A DNA stretch of 64,000 nucleotides from Coffea arabica (Eukaryota; Streptophyta; Magnoliopsida; Gentianales; Rubiaceae): positions 15,273,638 through 15,337,637 of the forward strand of contig NC_092314.1 of the NCBI RefSeq assembly GCF_036785885.1. Direction: 5' to 3'. This document shows, piece by piece, positions 35,050 to 44,626 of the stretch; position 1 is the first letter of the stretch, and each line of letters begins with the position of its first letter. The notes beneath the pieces were generated by a model that was not told the DNA's origin, searched no databases, and worked only from the letters and a program-made list of their open reading frames with translations. The translations under genes were made by a program, and so were the position numbers.

Positions 35050-35516
35050 CAAGTACATGTAGCAAATGGGCAGGATGTATTCAGAAGTTTCCAAATATTA
35101 TGTCATGCCAAAGTGGATAAGCCAATATTGCTCATGCCTATTCACTGTTATTTATTAACTAATACAGGCAAAATACATGACATTTACTGGGACAATTGAG
35201 TCATGCACTTGTTTCACTTTGAATTTCTTTCTCTCTATCTTTCATTTTACTTCCCCTTCTCCAGATGTACTTCCCCTTCTTTCATTTTACTTCCCCTTCT
35301 CAAGTACATGTAGCAAATGGGCAGGATGTATTCAGGAGTTGCCAAATATTATGTCATGCCAAAGTGGATAAGCCAATATTGCTCGTGCCTATTCACTGTT
35401 ATTTATTAACTAATACAGGCAAAATACATGACATTTACTGGGACAATTGAGTCATGCACTTGTTTCACTTTGAATTTCTTTCTTTCTATCTTTCATTTTA
35501 CTTCCCCTTCTCCAGG
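35050..35516. repeat. Tandem duplication, 251-bp unit, nearly identical copies
   Basis: CAAGTACATGTAGCAAATGG at 35050 recurs at 35301, and both copies run to TTACTTCCCCTTCTCCAG with very few differences. A short CTTCCCCTTC-rich repeat lies at the join (35254-35300). The low divergence makes this the youngest duplication in the window. Confidence 0.88.
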
Positions 35517-36019
35517 GGTAGCAACAGTGCCAACTCTGTAATCTTCTACCTAGTTTTGGCATGGTTTTGCTAAGTGTCAAAACAAAACAGCTTGTTAGTT
35601 GTCTCCCTCCTTCCAAGTGCTCTCTGTCAAAGGACCATGTTGACCATGCATCCAATATAAAGGAATCCACTCAACAATTAAGGCAGTCTACTATTCAATA
35701 ATATCTCTCTCTTTCCATTCAAAATTTATACAACTTGAGAAACAAGTTCTAATATACAGATTCATATTTCTTCTGGATTTTATTCAAATTTTCACTACCA
35801 CTTGATTTTCCACTAAAAATAGAATTGCATAGAATAATATTGCATTCAAAACAACATAGTAAACATTCATACCTCAAACCCCATCAACTTGTTAACCCCA
35901 ACACAAGGCCAAAAAAATATTGATACTTAAAGAACAAATATCAAGAGAACATATAACCAACAATTAGAAAAATCACACTAACAATGAAAAGAAAAATTAG
36001 AAAGAAAAATTACCTCCAC
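35517..36019. other. Downstream region of the MOZART1 gene
   Basis: Non-coding AT-rich sequence that should include the 3' UTR of the minus-strand gene at 36020. No clear poly(A) signal was singled out. Confidence 0.4.
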
Positions 36020-36262
36020 CTAAGGAATGGAAGGAGCCGGTGGTGTTGCAGACAAAGAAGAAGCAGACGATGAAAGATTGGGAATGGTTTCCCAGCGGAG
36101 CTCCTTAACAACAGCAGCTAGTGCCTCAGGGTTGAGACCCATTTCACAAAGGGCAATGAGAATCGAAAGTGTATGACGATCCAGCCCAGTTTCAAGAATG
36201 TTTGACATGTGGAATACTAGGTCAAGAGATTCTCGTGCTGTTCTTGCAGCTTCTGGGCCCAT
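36020..36262 (-). CDS. GIP1: Mitotic-spindle organizing protein 1 (MOZART1/GIP1), gamma-tubulin complex subunit
   Basis: An 80-residue protein: [56 protein letters not shown], then a Ser/Pro-rich tail. [23 protein letters not shown] and the [13 protein letters not shown] helix define MOZART1. The protein binds the N-terminus of gamma-tubulin complex proteins and recruits the complex to microtubule nucleation sites, including the plant nuclear envelope. Length fits the plant family (about 70-80 residues). The ATG directly follows a splice acceptor (TTGTAG), so the whole coding sequence is in one exon and the 5' UTR is spliced. MGP at the start differs from the usual acidic MDE-type start but is the only ATG available in this exon. 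Confidence 0.95.
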   Translation of the reverse strand: MGPEAARTARESLDLVFHMSNILETGLDRHTLSILIALCEMGLNPEALAAVVKELRWETIPNLSSSASSLSATPPAPSIP

Positions 36263-37451
36263 CTACAACAGTAAAATCACTATTAAAATGTTTTCCTTCT
36301 ACTACTGATTCTCTAGTAAAGATTTATATGAAACCACAAATAAAAGAAACAAACATGCAGAGAATAATGGGCTCAAAAATGAAAAAGAGTTCAAAAGGAA
36401 TCATTAAAAAAAAAAGATAATTTCTTTCAACTCTTTTTGCCTAATTCATTGGCTCCCAAGCAAAGTATATCATTTGCCTCATCATTTCACTCAAATCAAG
36501 TATTCTTAACACTAAACATGTTATGTTTGCTATCAAGGACACGACTACACCAAAAAGCCAATAAATGGGGCAGAAAGGAAAAAGGGGGCATGCAGTCTAA
36601 GACTTAATTGAGGCTTAGGTTAATGTTAAACAAAAGAAGAGGGAAGAAAACAGCAAAGCACTTATACTGTTTTCTTTATTTACATTCGGCTTATAAGACA
36701 GCTAAAAGAGACTTCCTCATAGGAATTATTCTGAATTGTTAATCAAAGAAAGTGAAGTAAAGATTGTTATATTTTCTACTGCACTCTTGTTTATAACAAA
36801 CTTAATAGTGTAGTTCCTCATCTACAGGTAAAATATCAAGCAAAGGATTCATTGAGGCCATTAGCAATGCATCAAATCCTTACATCAGTTCCAGCTATGA
36901 ATCTTTATTTCCCTCGAGCTTTCCCAATTTCAATCCCAAACTGAAAAATATTACTATTCTAGCACAGCAAAATTTAGAATTTAAAGCCCTTATACACTCA
37001 ATATAGTAGCAAATAGCTGCTGATTTCTAACCAGTCTGTGTAACTAATGGTCAAATTTAGGTTACAGCATCCTAAGTAGCAGTCTCAGCAGCATAATTCC
37101 AAAGACTCATCCATCTAATCAGCACAATAATCATACAAAACCACAATCTATTGCCCTCGAGGGGGGGGGGGGGGATTTCTGTCAGTTCCATTAGACACAA
37201 AATCAAGGACAATCTTTTGCAACAGCCCAAAACAGTTCAACTAAAAATAAAGAAACGCAAGTACACTATCGAGTAAAAGGACAACGGCAAATAAAAACAA
37301 AAGGGAAGTACAGAGATTCCAATCAATGAATAAAGGCTTTAAATTTAGTTAAATCCGCAATATTCCAATTGATCTGTAACCAACCAAGGACTTTAAATAA
37401 AATAGTACTCAGAAAGCTAAAAATATAGAGAAACAAATAAAGGCCTTATAC
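36263..37451 (-). other. 5'-UTR intron of the MOZART1 gene, with a 14-G run
   Basis: The donor is GTATAAGG on the minus strand (37451-37444) and the acceptor GTTGTAG before 36262. It holds no coding. A G14 run at 37161-37174 is a hypervariable mononucleotide tract and could form a G-quadruplex on the + strand. Confidence 0.6.
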
Positions 37452-37700
37452 CTGTCGAAACAATAGCCAAGGACACCACAGAAACAAATGGGGTTAAGGT
37501 TCGAGAGCTTTAATCTGAGATTTTGTGACCGGAAGAATTAAGGAAAAGACAAAATATAGATTGTACTAGGACTTCTGCTTGGATTTGGGATGATAGAACT
37601 GCAAAGGGGTAGAACCCACAGTGGGATTGAAATTTTGTTTCTTTTGATTGAAAACGTTGTTAGCAAGAAAGAAAGAACTGTTCGTCGAGGAGGCTTGTGA
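37452..37700 (-). other. Likely 5' UTR exon and promoter of the MOZART1 gene
   Basis: The CGACAG|GTATAA donor ends this exon at 37452. The upstream limit is not defined. The next 50 bp upstream contain CCACCACCACC/GCC-type triplets on the minus strand, normal for a plant leader. Confidence 0.5.
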
Positions 37701-38078
37701 ATTTGCTCAAAGAGTAAAGGCGGCGAAAGTGGTGGTGGTGGAGATTTTAATTTGTTTATTTATTTTTTTAAATTGGGTAATGTTGTCCAACACAAATATC
37801 CAAATCATCTAAAATATACATGAGTTTTTATTATCAATCCAAAATTGACCCAACACCCAATTTATCCAACCCAACCTCTTAAATTAGTGGGTGAATTGGG
37901 TGGGTTGTTAGGTTTTGAGTCTAATTGCCAGGTCTATTTCTAGTTTTTGGCAGAAATTTGGTAAACCTAGGACCTGTATAGTAAACAAGTTTTTGATCAA
38001 GTATGTCTATTATAAGTTTTTTAATAACTTTAAACCCCATTTGACAAGTGAGTTTTTTGAATGTTTGTTTAGAACTTT

Positions 38079-39023
38079 GGGCCTGTTTGGCACCTCAAGT
38101 TTTTACCAAGTTTGTATAATACTAGTTTTTTAACAACTTTTGCTACAGGAACCCCAAAAAACTTATCAAAGTTTTTAACCTACACACTTCAAAAATACAC
38201 AAAAAACTTTCCTTTCAACTTTTTTTTTTCTTCTTTTTCCTCCCCCACCCAACCCACCACATCCTCCGACGCCGGTCACCACTCCACCACCACTTCCGCC
38301 GCCGGTCATTATTCCGGCCGCTAGTTCCGGCCTTCAACTTTTTTTTCTCTCTCTACCTCAACCCCTCTCTTCCTCTCCCCTCCCCCTTTGACCAATCTAT
38401 GGTGCCTTTCTGAAAATTTTTTCCTTTTTTTTTTCTCCCTCCCCCTCTCCTCTTGGCGTCTGCCTCCCCCGCCACCTTCCCCCTCCCCCTTTGACTGATC
38501 TGGTAGCGCGACCAGATCGCAAAGGAGGAGAGGGGAAGGGAAGAGGTGGGGGGGAAGGGGAGGGGCGGCGGGGGAAGGAAGGGGATGGGGAGATGTGCGA
38601 CCAGAACGCGTCGCGAAGGGGGAGAGGGAAGGTGGCGGGGAAGGGGAGGAGAGGGGAAGGGGAGGGGCGGCGGGGGAAGGAAGGGAGAGGGAGAGGGAGA
38701 GGGAGAGGGAGAGGGAGAAGAGGGATGGTGGGGGAAGGAAGGTGACTCCCATGGAAAAGAAAAAAAGCAAAAAAAAAAAAAAAAGTCAGAAGGAAAGTTG
38801 CTGCCATGGAGAACTCGGGAGAGGGAACAGCGGAGGGAAGGGGGAAGGAGAAGAAACGGGAAGGGAGGAAGGAAAAGAAAAAAGAAAGAGAGAAAAAAAA
38901 AGAAAAAAGAAAATGAAAAGGAAAAAAACTTTTTATCTTACAAAAGTTTTTCTACAACTTCTACAGTGATCTACAGTAAAGTTTTATACAAACACCCAAA
39001 AAACTCACCTTCCAAACAGGCCC
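38079..39023. mobile_element. Inner PIF/Harbinger-like MITE, 945 bp, nested, with 3-bp duplication
   Basis: GGGCCTGTTTGG (38079-38090) and CCAAACAGGCCC (39012-39023) are perfect 12-bp terminal inverted repeats. TTT flanks both ends, and the undisturbed arm of the host element shows a single TTT at this point, which proves a 3-bp target duplication. The interior is itself a foldback of CT-rich (38340-38480) and GA-rich (38520-38900) halves. The long frames it contains on both strands are artefacts of that bias, not genes. Confidence 0.82.
38520..38745. repeat. GA/GGGGAA low-complexity tract with GGGAGA hexamer array
   Basis: Purine-only sequence dominates, including about six perfect GGGAGA units near 38684-38720. 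It is part of the MITE at 38079-39023. A tract like this can form triplex (H-) DNA. Confidence 0.85.
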
Positions 39024-39262
39024 TTTATTGTAACTTACTGTAGAAGTTGTAGAAAAAAATTTTGAAGTGTGTAAATTTTGGATATTTTGAAATATATAAT
39101 TTAAAATTTTTGAAAAATTTTGTAAGGTTACTGTAACTAAAATTGTTAAAAAACTTGTAACAGACAAACTTGGCCAAAAACTTGTTTGGCAAACAAGGCC
39201 TTAGTTAAAATAATCTCAAAAAATTTCTCAAAACTTTTAAATTATACACTTCAAAATAGAGT

Positions 39263-39376
39263 AAATCTTATACACACTGACAGTGTATACATTATCACCG
39301 TTGGATTCATAACATGTGTCAAATTCAAATTTTGCAAAGTTATCATTCATCGAATGCTGACAGTGTAGGAAAGATT
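39263..39376. mobile_element. Small MITE, about 115 bp, inside the outer element's right arm
   Basis: AATCTTATACACACTGACAG at the left and the reverse complement of the right end (AATCTTTCCTACACTGTCAG) form imperfect terminal repeats. The corresponding place on the left arm lacks this segment, so it is a later insertion. Confidence 0.55.
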
Positions 39377-39517
39377 AATTTTTCAAAAAAATTTCCTATA
39401 ACTTGTACAGTAAGTTACAATAAAGGTTTAAATAAACATCCAATAAATTCATTTGCCAAACGGGGCCCTAGTCTTGTAAATCTAACGGTCTAAATTTTGC
39501 AACATCTTCAATACTTA

Positions 39518-40540
39518 GGTGGCGTTTGGTAAGAGGATTTCAGAATGGAAAATTGGAATAAATCGCATAATTATTGTTTGGATTACGACTATCGGAATTG
39601 GAATTTTGGAATAATATCTAAAATTTTGGAATTCCCTAATTCCTTAGTAATTTGGAGGGTTTTGGACAAAACTCAAATCTGATTCTCGTTTAGAAATGGA
39701 GCCGTCCAACCACCCATTTAAAAAATTAATGTATAATTATATACATATATATAATATATATTATAATTAAAATTATATATTTTATTACAATATTAGTATA
39801 ATTATATAAAATATTTATATTATAAATTATTTAATTAAATATAATTATATTATAAATTTAATAATTACAATATATATTTATTTAATATATTATAAATTTA
39901 ATAATACTATATAATAATATATTTATATTATTTATAAATATATATTATATATGCATATAATTATAATACATGTGTATATACTAATATATTATATAATTAG
40001 AGTTATATTTATTATTATAAATATAATAATATATAATAATGATTCTATCTAATAAATAATATACATTATAATTATATAATACACTAGTATAATTAATATT
40101 TATATATATTATATAATTATGATTATATATTTATATTATAATATTTGTATAATTATATTTAATTATATATAATATTTAATTTAGTTAGTTACAAACTTAT
40201 AATAATGATATTATTAGTTATATGTATTATATAATGTATATTAGTATATGTAATATAAGTGATAGTATTAATTATGCTAATAATTATACATGTTTACTAA
40301 TAGAAATTATTAAATAGTTATACTAAAATTACTAATACATTTAAACTTATACATTTAATTAGTGAAAATTTCTTATATCCCATTTCGAAAGAGTCAACGA
40401 ATCAAATATCAACTATAGTAATGATATACATTCTTGGTATTGAACCAAACAAATTTATTGAAATAACAGACTTCATTCTAAACCGAAGATGAATGATCCC
40501 AAATCCGAATCCGATTATAAGATGCAAACCAAACACTACC
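39518..40540. mobile_element. PIF/Harbinger-like element, about 1.0 kb, TTA target duplication
   Basis: GGTGGCGTTTGGT at 39518 and the reverse complement of the right end (GGTAGTGTTTGGT) form terminal inverted repeats, flanked by TTA at 39515-39517 and 40541-40543, the 3-bp preference of PIF/Harbinger. The middle (39720-40350) is almost pure A/T (TATATAATTATA-type words), with no coding. Confidence 0.82.
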
Positions 40541-40669
40541 TTAATACTTGAATTGGTGAGATAGTCAGTCTTTTGACTCATTTTGACTCATATATTTGTT
40601 GGAAGAAAATTACGTGCATGTCTCACAAATTCTAGGGGCAAAATTGAAAGATAGGAAAAACGAGAAAAC

Positions 40670-40848
40670 TCAGGGTGGGCAAAATTATCCACAAACCCAA
40701 AAATCTGACATATTTGATCTGATTAAATTCGAAAATTAGGATACCCAATCTGCATTATTTGATTGAATCGAAAAAGGATCGAATACCCGTTAGGATGTGG
40801 GGCAGGTTATGGTCACACAATTAAAAACCCGCGGATACCCAACCGCCT

Positions 40849-40904
<56 letters not shown>

Positions 40905-41421
40905 ATACACCTACCATAAAATATTATTTTTAGAGTTAAATAAGCAATTTCATTGAATAAATTACATTACAAATATGAGAGACTATAGTTTATTTCCAAG
41001 ATTCATTTGTATAGATTATGATCTTTTGTTTTATACAAAAGAATTTAATTAATGTGGAACAAATGTTTAAAAAATGTGCTACTTATGTCAAACTTTTATT
41101 GATTTTGAATTCTTTTAATTTTTTTTCCTTTTCTTGTATTCTCTTCGCATGTTTATTTCTTAGTGGGAGACTTTTTTTGAGAAAAGATCTTTATTAAATT
41201 TTAGATGAATATGTAAAATACAAAATTAAATTAGTACAAATCATTTTTTAAAATAAATAAATGATAAATAGGGTGGAGCGGGTACCCATTGATCCGACCA
41301 TATTTCAGCGAGCACCTGATATGTGAGGCGGATAAGGGTCAGAAAATGGCTGACCCACAAAGTGCAGGTTGGGTCAGCCAAATGGTGGACGGGGCGGGTA
41401 CTTGACCCACGCCCACTCCTA
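40670..41421. mobile_element. hAT-type non-autonomous element, 752 bp
   Basis: The left end TCAGGGTGGGC and the reverse complement of the right end (TAGGAGTGGGC) match. The flanks GAGAAAAC (40662-40669) and GGGAAAAC (41422-41429) are an 8-bp duplication with one mismatch. Subterminal GGGTACCC/GGATACCC words resemble those of the hAT MITE at 10297. A TA microsatellite lies inside. Confidence 0.75.
40852..40900. repeat. (TA)n microsatellite
   Basis: About 24 perfect TA units. It is likely polymorphic and prone to cruciform extrusion. Confidence 0.97.
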
Positions 41422-41859
41422 GGGAAAACGTCCTTCACATTTCTATCCTTTTCAACCTATTAGGCACGACTACCACTACCACTTTCTATCACAAAACTTT
41501 ATGAAATTTTAACTCCCAACTCAATTTTTTTGTGTAGAATCTAATTTTAATATTAATTTTTACAAAAAATAAACAAAAGCAGGCAAAAAAAAAGGTGATG
41601 GATAGAATCTTACACAACCAATACAAAAAAATGCTAGTGTTTTTCTATTAGCTACATGAGTTTAGAAAAATAAAACACGAAACTATTATTGAAAAGGAAA
41701 TTAAATTTTAATGAAAATTTGTGACCGAAAGTGAAGGCAATCGACGACGACACCACCAGCATGGCAACCGAAGGTAGCCATAGCTATTGCCACACTCTTG
41801 ATTAGGAAAATAGGGCAAAGAAGAAAAAAACACATCTTTTAGAAGCCTGATACCACCAG
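41422..41859. other. Gene-free interval
   Basis: AT-rich single-copy-looking DNA between the hAT element and the palindrome. I see nothing in it. Confidence 0.5.
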
Positions 41860-42194
41860 GGAACATACTCAAATTTTCATGAATTTCATGACAAGTTAGG
41901 GAAACCCTGCCCTCTTGGCAATCTTAAAGCCCTGCTCTATTATGAAATCTCAAAGAAAATTCAAAATTTTCCCTTATGGACCATTATCGAGTTAGAGAAG
42001 AAAACTAGGAAGAAAGCTGTTTAGTTCTGCATTTTATGAAAACAAGACTGACTTTTATTTCTTGGGGGGATTATGCCCCTTTAATGATACAAAGGATTCT
42101 CATATAAGGGAATCCTTGACTCTTTAAACTTATGAAAAGTCTCTTGACCCTTCGAAAAAGTAAAATACACTTCTCTTAACCCTTCAGAAAAGTT

Positions 42195-42344
42195 GGCCTT
42201 GTTTGGATTGCATTTTTCTAGATTTTTTATAAAAAAAAATTACTGTAGCGATTTGATATATGTGAGATAAAAAGGTGATTGAGAAATACATTCACCGAAA
42301 ACATAGCAATTTTTCTTTAGAAAAATACCTATCCAAACAAGGCC
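42195..42344. mobile_element. 150-bp MITE inserted in the left arm of the palindrome
   Basis: GGCCTTGTTTGGAT and ATCCAAACAAGGCC are perfect 14-bp terminal inverted repeats. The right arm of the palindrome shows the empty site (AAAAGTAAACACAC near 43165), so the insertion postdates formation of the palindrome. The TIR is of the PIF/Harbinger style. Confidence 0.88.
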
Positions 42345-42441
42345 AAACACACTTGACTCTTGACTCTTCGAAAAAATAAAGCACACTTGACCTTTTGTAC
42401 AGTTAATTGACTCTTCAAAAAAGTAAAGCACATTTAAACGT

Positions 42442-42726
42442 TTATTTCCTCATCAAAAGGGGTGTTTGATGGGGTGCTACCAGGATTAGTAATATTATGA
42501 TCAGTAATATATTCCTAATGCCTTCTCCTATTGCATCTTTTATTGATGGGGTGCTATCAGGATTAGTAATATTATAATCTGTAATATATTCCTGATGCCT
42601 TCTCCTATTGCATCTTTTATTGAGTGCATGTCTAGTCTTTGTTCTGCTTTTATACTTTGGTGAGTGCCTATTGCTACTTTCAGGATAAGGATCTTGTGAA
42701 TATTGCAACATGTTGTCGGTCATCAT
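42442..42726 (-). other. Outward reading frame on the left palindrome arm
   Basis: 94 codons starting MMTDNMLQYSQDPYPESSNR, with a basic stretch RTKTRHALNKRCNRRRHQEY, then a C-terminal half lengthened by a 77-bp tandem duplication. It is the mirror counterpart of 42865-43047. The family is not recognised. It may be a degraded capture or simple chance. Confidence 0.35.
42468..42621. repeat. 77-bp tandem duplication in the left palindrome arm only
   Basis: GATGGGGTGCTA.CAGGATTA at 42468 recurs at 42545. The right arm has a single copy, so it arose after the palindrome. Confidence 0.8.
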
Positions 42727-42864
42727 ATCATATTAATCTTGTCTAGCTTTGGCAATGACTTCTCAATGGGGACGGGAGGATGAGAAATTCAACGACCCAT
42801 AAATTTCTCATTCTCCCATCTCCATTGGGAAGCCATTGCCAAAGTTAGACAAGATTACTTTGAT

Positions 42865-43047
42865 ATGATGACCGACAGCATGATGCAAGATTCACAAGAT
42901 CCTTATCCTAAAAGTACCAGTAGGTTCTCACCAAAGTATAAACGTAGTACAAAGGCCAGACGTGCACTCAACAAAAGGCGCAATAGGAGCAGGCATCAGG
43001 AATATATTACTGATTATAATATTATTGATCTTGAAAGCACCCCATGA
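42865..43047 (+). other. Outward reading frame on the right palindrome arm
   Basis: 60 codons starting MMTDSMMQDSQDPYPKSTSR, then KARRALNKRRNRSRHQEYIT. It aligns residue for residue with the left-arm frame over about 58 positions and stays open despite many differences. The product, if any, would be a small basic peptide of unknown role. Confidence 0.35.
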
Positions 43048-43497
43048 AACACACCTCCTGATGAAGAAATAAACGTCTAAGTGTGTTTTGCTTTTCTGAA
43101 AAGTCAAGTTACTGTACAAAAGGTCAAGTATGCTTTATTTTTTTTGAAGAGTCAACAGTCAAGTGTGTTTACTTTTCCGAAAGTCTAAGAGAAGTGTATT
43201 TTATTTTTCCGAAGGATTAAGTGACTTTTCATAAGTTTGAATCGTCAAGATTCTTTTATATAAGAATCCTTTGTATCATTAAGGGGATAGAATCCTCTAG
43301 AGAAATAAAAGTCAATCATGTTTTCATAAAATGAAGAATTAAACAGCTTTCTTCCTTGTTTTCTTCTCTAACTCGATCATTGTCCATAAGGGAAAATTCT
43401 GAATTTTTGTTGGATTTCATAATAGAGCAAGGCTTTAAGATTGCCAAGAGGGCAGGGTTTGCCTAGCTTATCATGAAATTCATGAAAATTTGTCCCT

Positions 43498-43947
43498 CTT
43501 TTTTGCAATATTCTGTTTTTGTCCCTAAAGTTTGTGAGGCATGAGTTGCACATGATTTTTTTTTTCTTGGCAAGATTTTTAGCAGAAATAACCCAAGGGA
43601 ATAAAATTGTGGGTTTTTCGTTTATAAGGGATGAAAAAACATTATTTCATATGTAAGGGATGAAAAATCATCATTTCATATGTCAGGTATGCAAAATGTA
43701 TAAAAATAATATGTGGGGAGTGAAAAATCATCGTTCCATATATGAGAGATATAACAAGTACAAAACCAAATATGTGAAGAACTATTTGTACGAGTTTTCT
43801 GTTTGATTAATTACAATTTAGGGGTAATTAAGAAATATCATCCCCGATATAGCCAGTTTTACATTTTATCCCCTAATAATCTTTTCCTCACTTTGTGCCT
43901 CCAAAATTGTTAGTCAATTTTAATGCTCTATAGCACTAATATCAAAC

Positions 43948-43988
<41 letters not shown>

Positions 43989-44626
43989 TATATACATACT
44001 TACATACATATATATAACCTCTATAAATTAATAACCTTGGGACCATACAAATTTTATTAACTTAAAGAAGTATTAATTAATTGATAAATAAATAATTTAT
44101 TAATTCATCTAGTAAAAATGTTAATCGCACTCCACTTTTTGTTAATCACAATCTCGCCATTTGTTTTATTATATAGTCTATTAAATTAAAACCATATGAT
44201 AAAATTGATGATGAAAATGTGACTAACAAAAAGGAGAATGCAATTAATTTTTCCTTTTATTGAGTGTACTTACAATTCAAAGACACACTTATTTAATTAA
44301 CTAAAGTGTTATTTTATTTTATAAAAGGTCAATTATTCTATAAATAAAATGAGCCTAAAAGTCAAATATGAACCAATCTACATCTACCTTTTCTTTTTTT
44401 TGCATAATTGCAAGGTTTTGAATTTAGGATCTCTTATTTACAATCTCTCCTACCTTATCACTAATTCCAACCCCCCTCCAAACTATATCTACTTGAGTTG
44501 TAAGTGTAATTTAATTCTATTAATGTATTCAACATACTTTAATTGATGAGATTTTTCTATTATCAAAAGGCCACAAAAATTATAAATATTAAATGAATCA
44601 GATTAACAGTGATGACAAGGAAGTCT
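43498..44626. other. Gene-free flank of the solo LTR, with CA microsatellite
   Basis: Includes a (CA)n run at 43951-43984 followed by TACATA repeats, and a dispersed repeat at 43850-43947 whose inverted copy lies at 51954-52047. No coding is seen. Confidence 0.5.
43850..43947 (+). repeat. Dispersed repeat, copy A (inverted relative to 51954-52047)
   Basis: Reads AGCCAGTTTTACATTTTATC, CCTCACTTTGTGCCTCC, TTGTTAGTCAA. The reverse complement of 51954-52047 reads the same blocks (AGCCAATTTTGTATTTTAGC, CTCACTTTACTCCC, CTGTTAGTCAA). The type of element is unknown. Confidence 0.65.

Larger units (their letters stand above)
38032..39468. mobile_element. Outer MITE-like foldback element, interrupted by two insertions
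   Basis: The left end (AACCCCATTTGACAAGTGAG at about 38033) matches the reverse complement of the right end (GGCCCCGTTTGGCAAATGAA). The homology resumes at 39024 (TTTATTGTAACTTACTGTAG) after the inner element, so the left arm is 38032-38078 plus 39024 onwards. The interior carries blocks such as AAAATTTTTGAAAAATTTTG. It is PIF/Harbinger-like by its TIR style. Confidence 0.65.
41860..43497. mobile_element. Long palindrome with arms of about 650 bp and a mirrored reading frame
   Basis: The left arm (about 41868-42770, including a MITE and a 77-bp duplication) pairs with the right arm (about 42835-43490). Outer anchors are AATTTTCATGAATTTCATGA on the left and its complement at about 43465. Others are CCCTGCCCTCTTGGCAATCT, CTTATGGACCATTATCGA and the inner TTGCCAAAG.TAGACAAGATT. 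Both arms encode the same peptide reading outwards (42726-42442 on minus, 42865-43047 on plus). No target duplication is clear. It is probably a non-autonomous foldback transposon, or an inverted duplication of a small gene fragment. Confidence 0.75.

Noticed and set aside
35452..35670. Minus-strand 72-codon frame
   Set aside because: Lies on the 251-bp tandem duplication and its flank, with no similarity that I recognise.
38321..39043. Several long reading frames on both strands (Ser/Pro/Leu-rich on minus, Gly/Glu/Lys/Arg-rich on plus)
   Set aside because: They overlap each other in a purine/pyrimidine-biased MITE interior; bias removes stop codons. No domain and no splice context.
43951..43984. 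CRISPR-like or satellite array
   Set aside because: Simple CA dinucleotide microsatellite. No CRISPR arrays or prokaryotic features were seen anywhere in the window.
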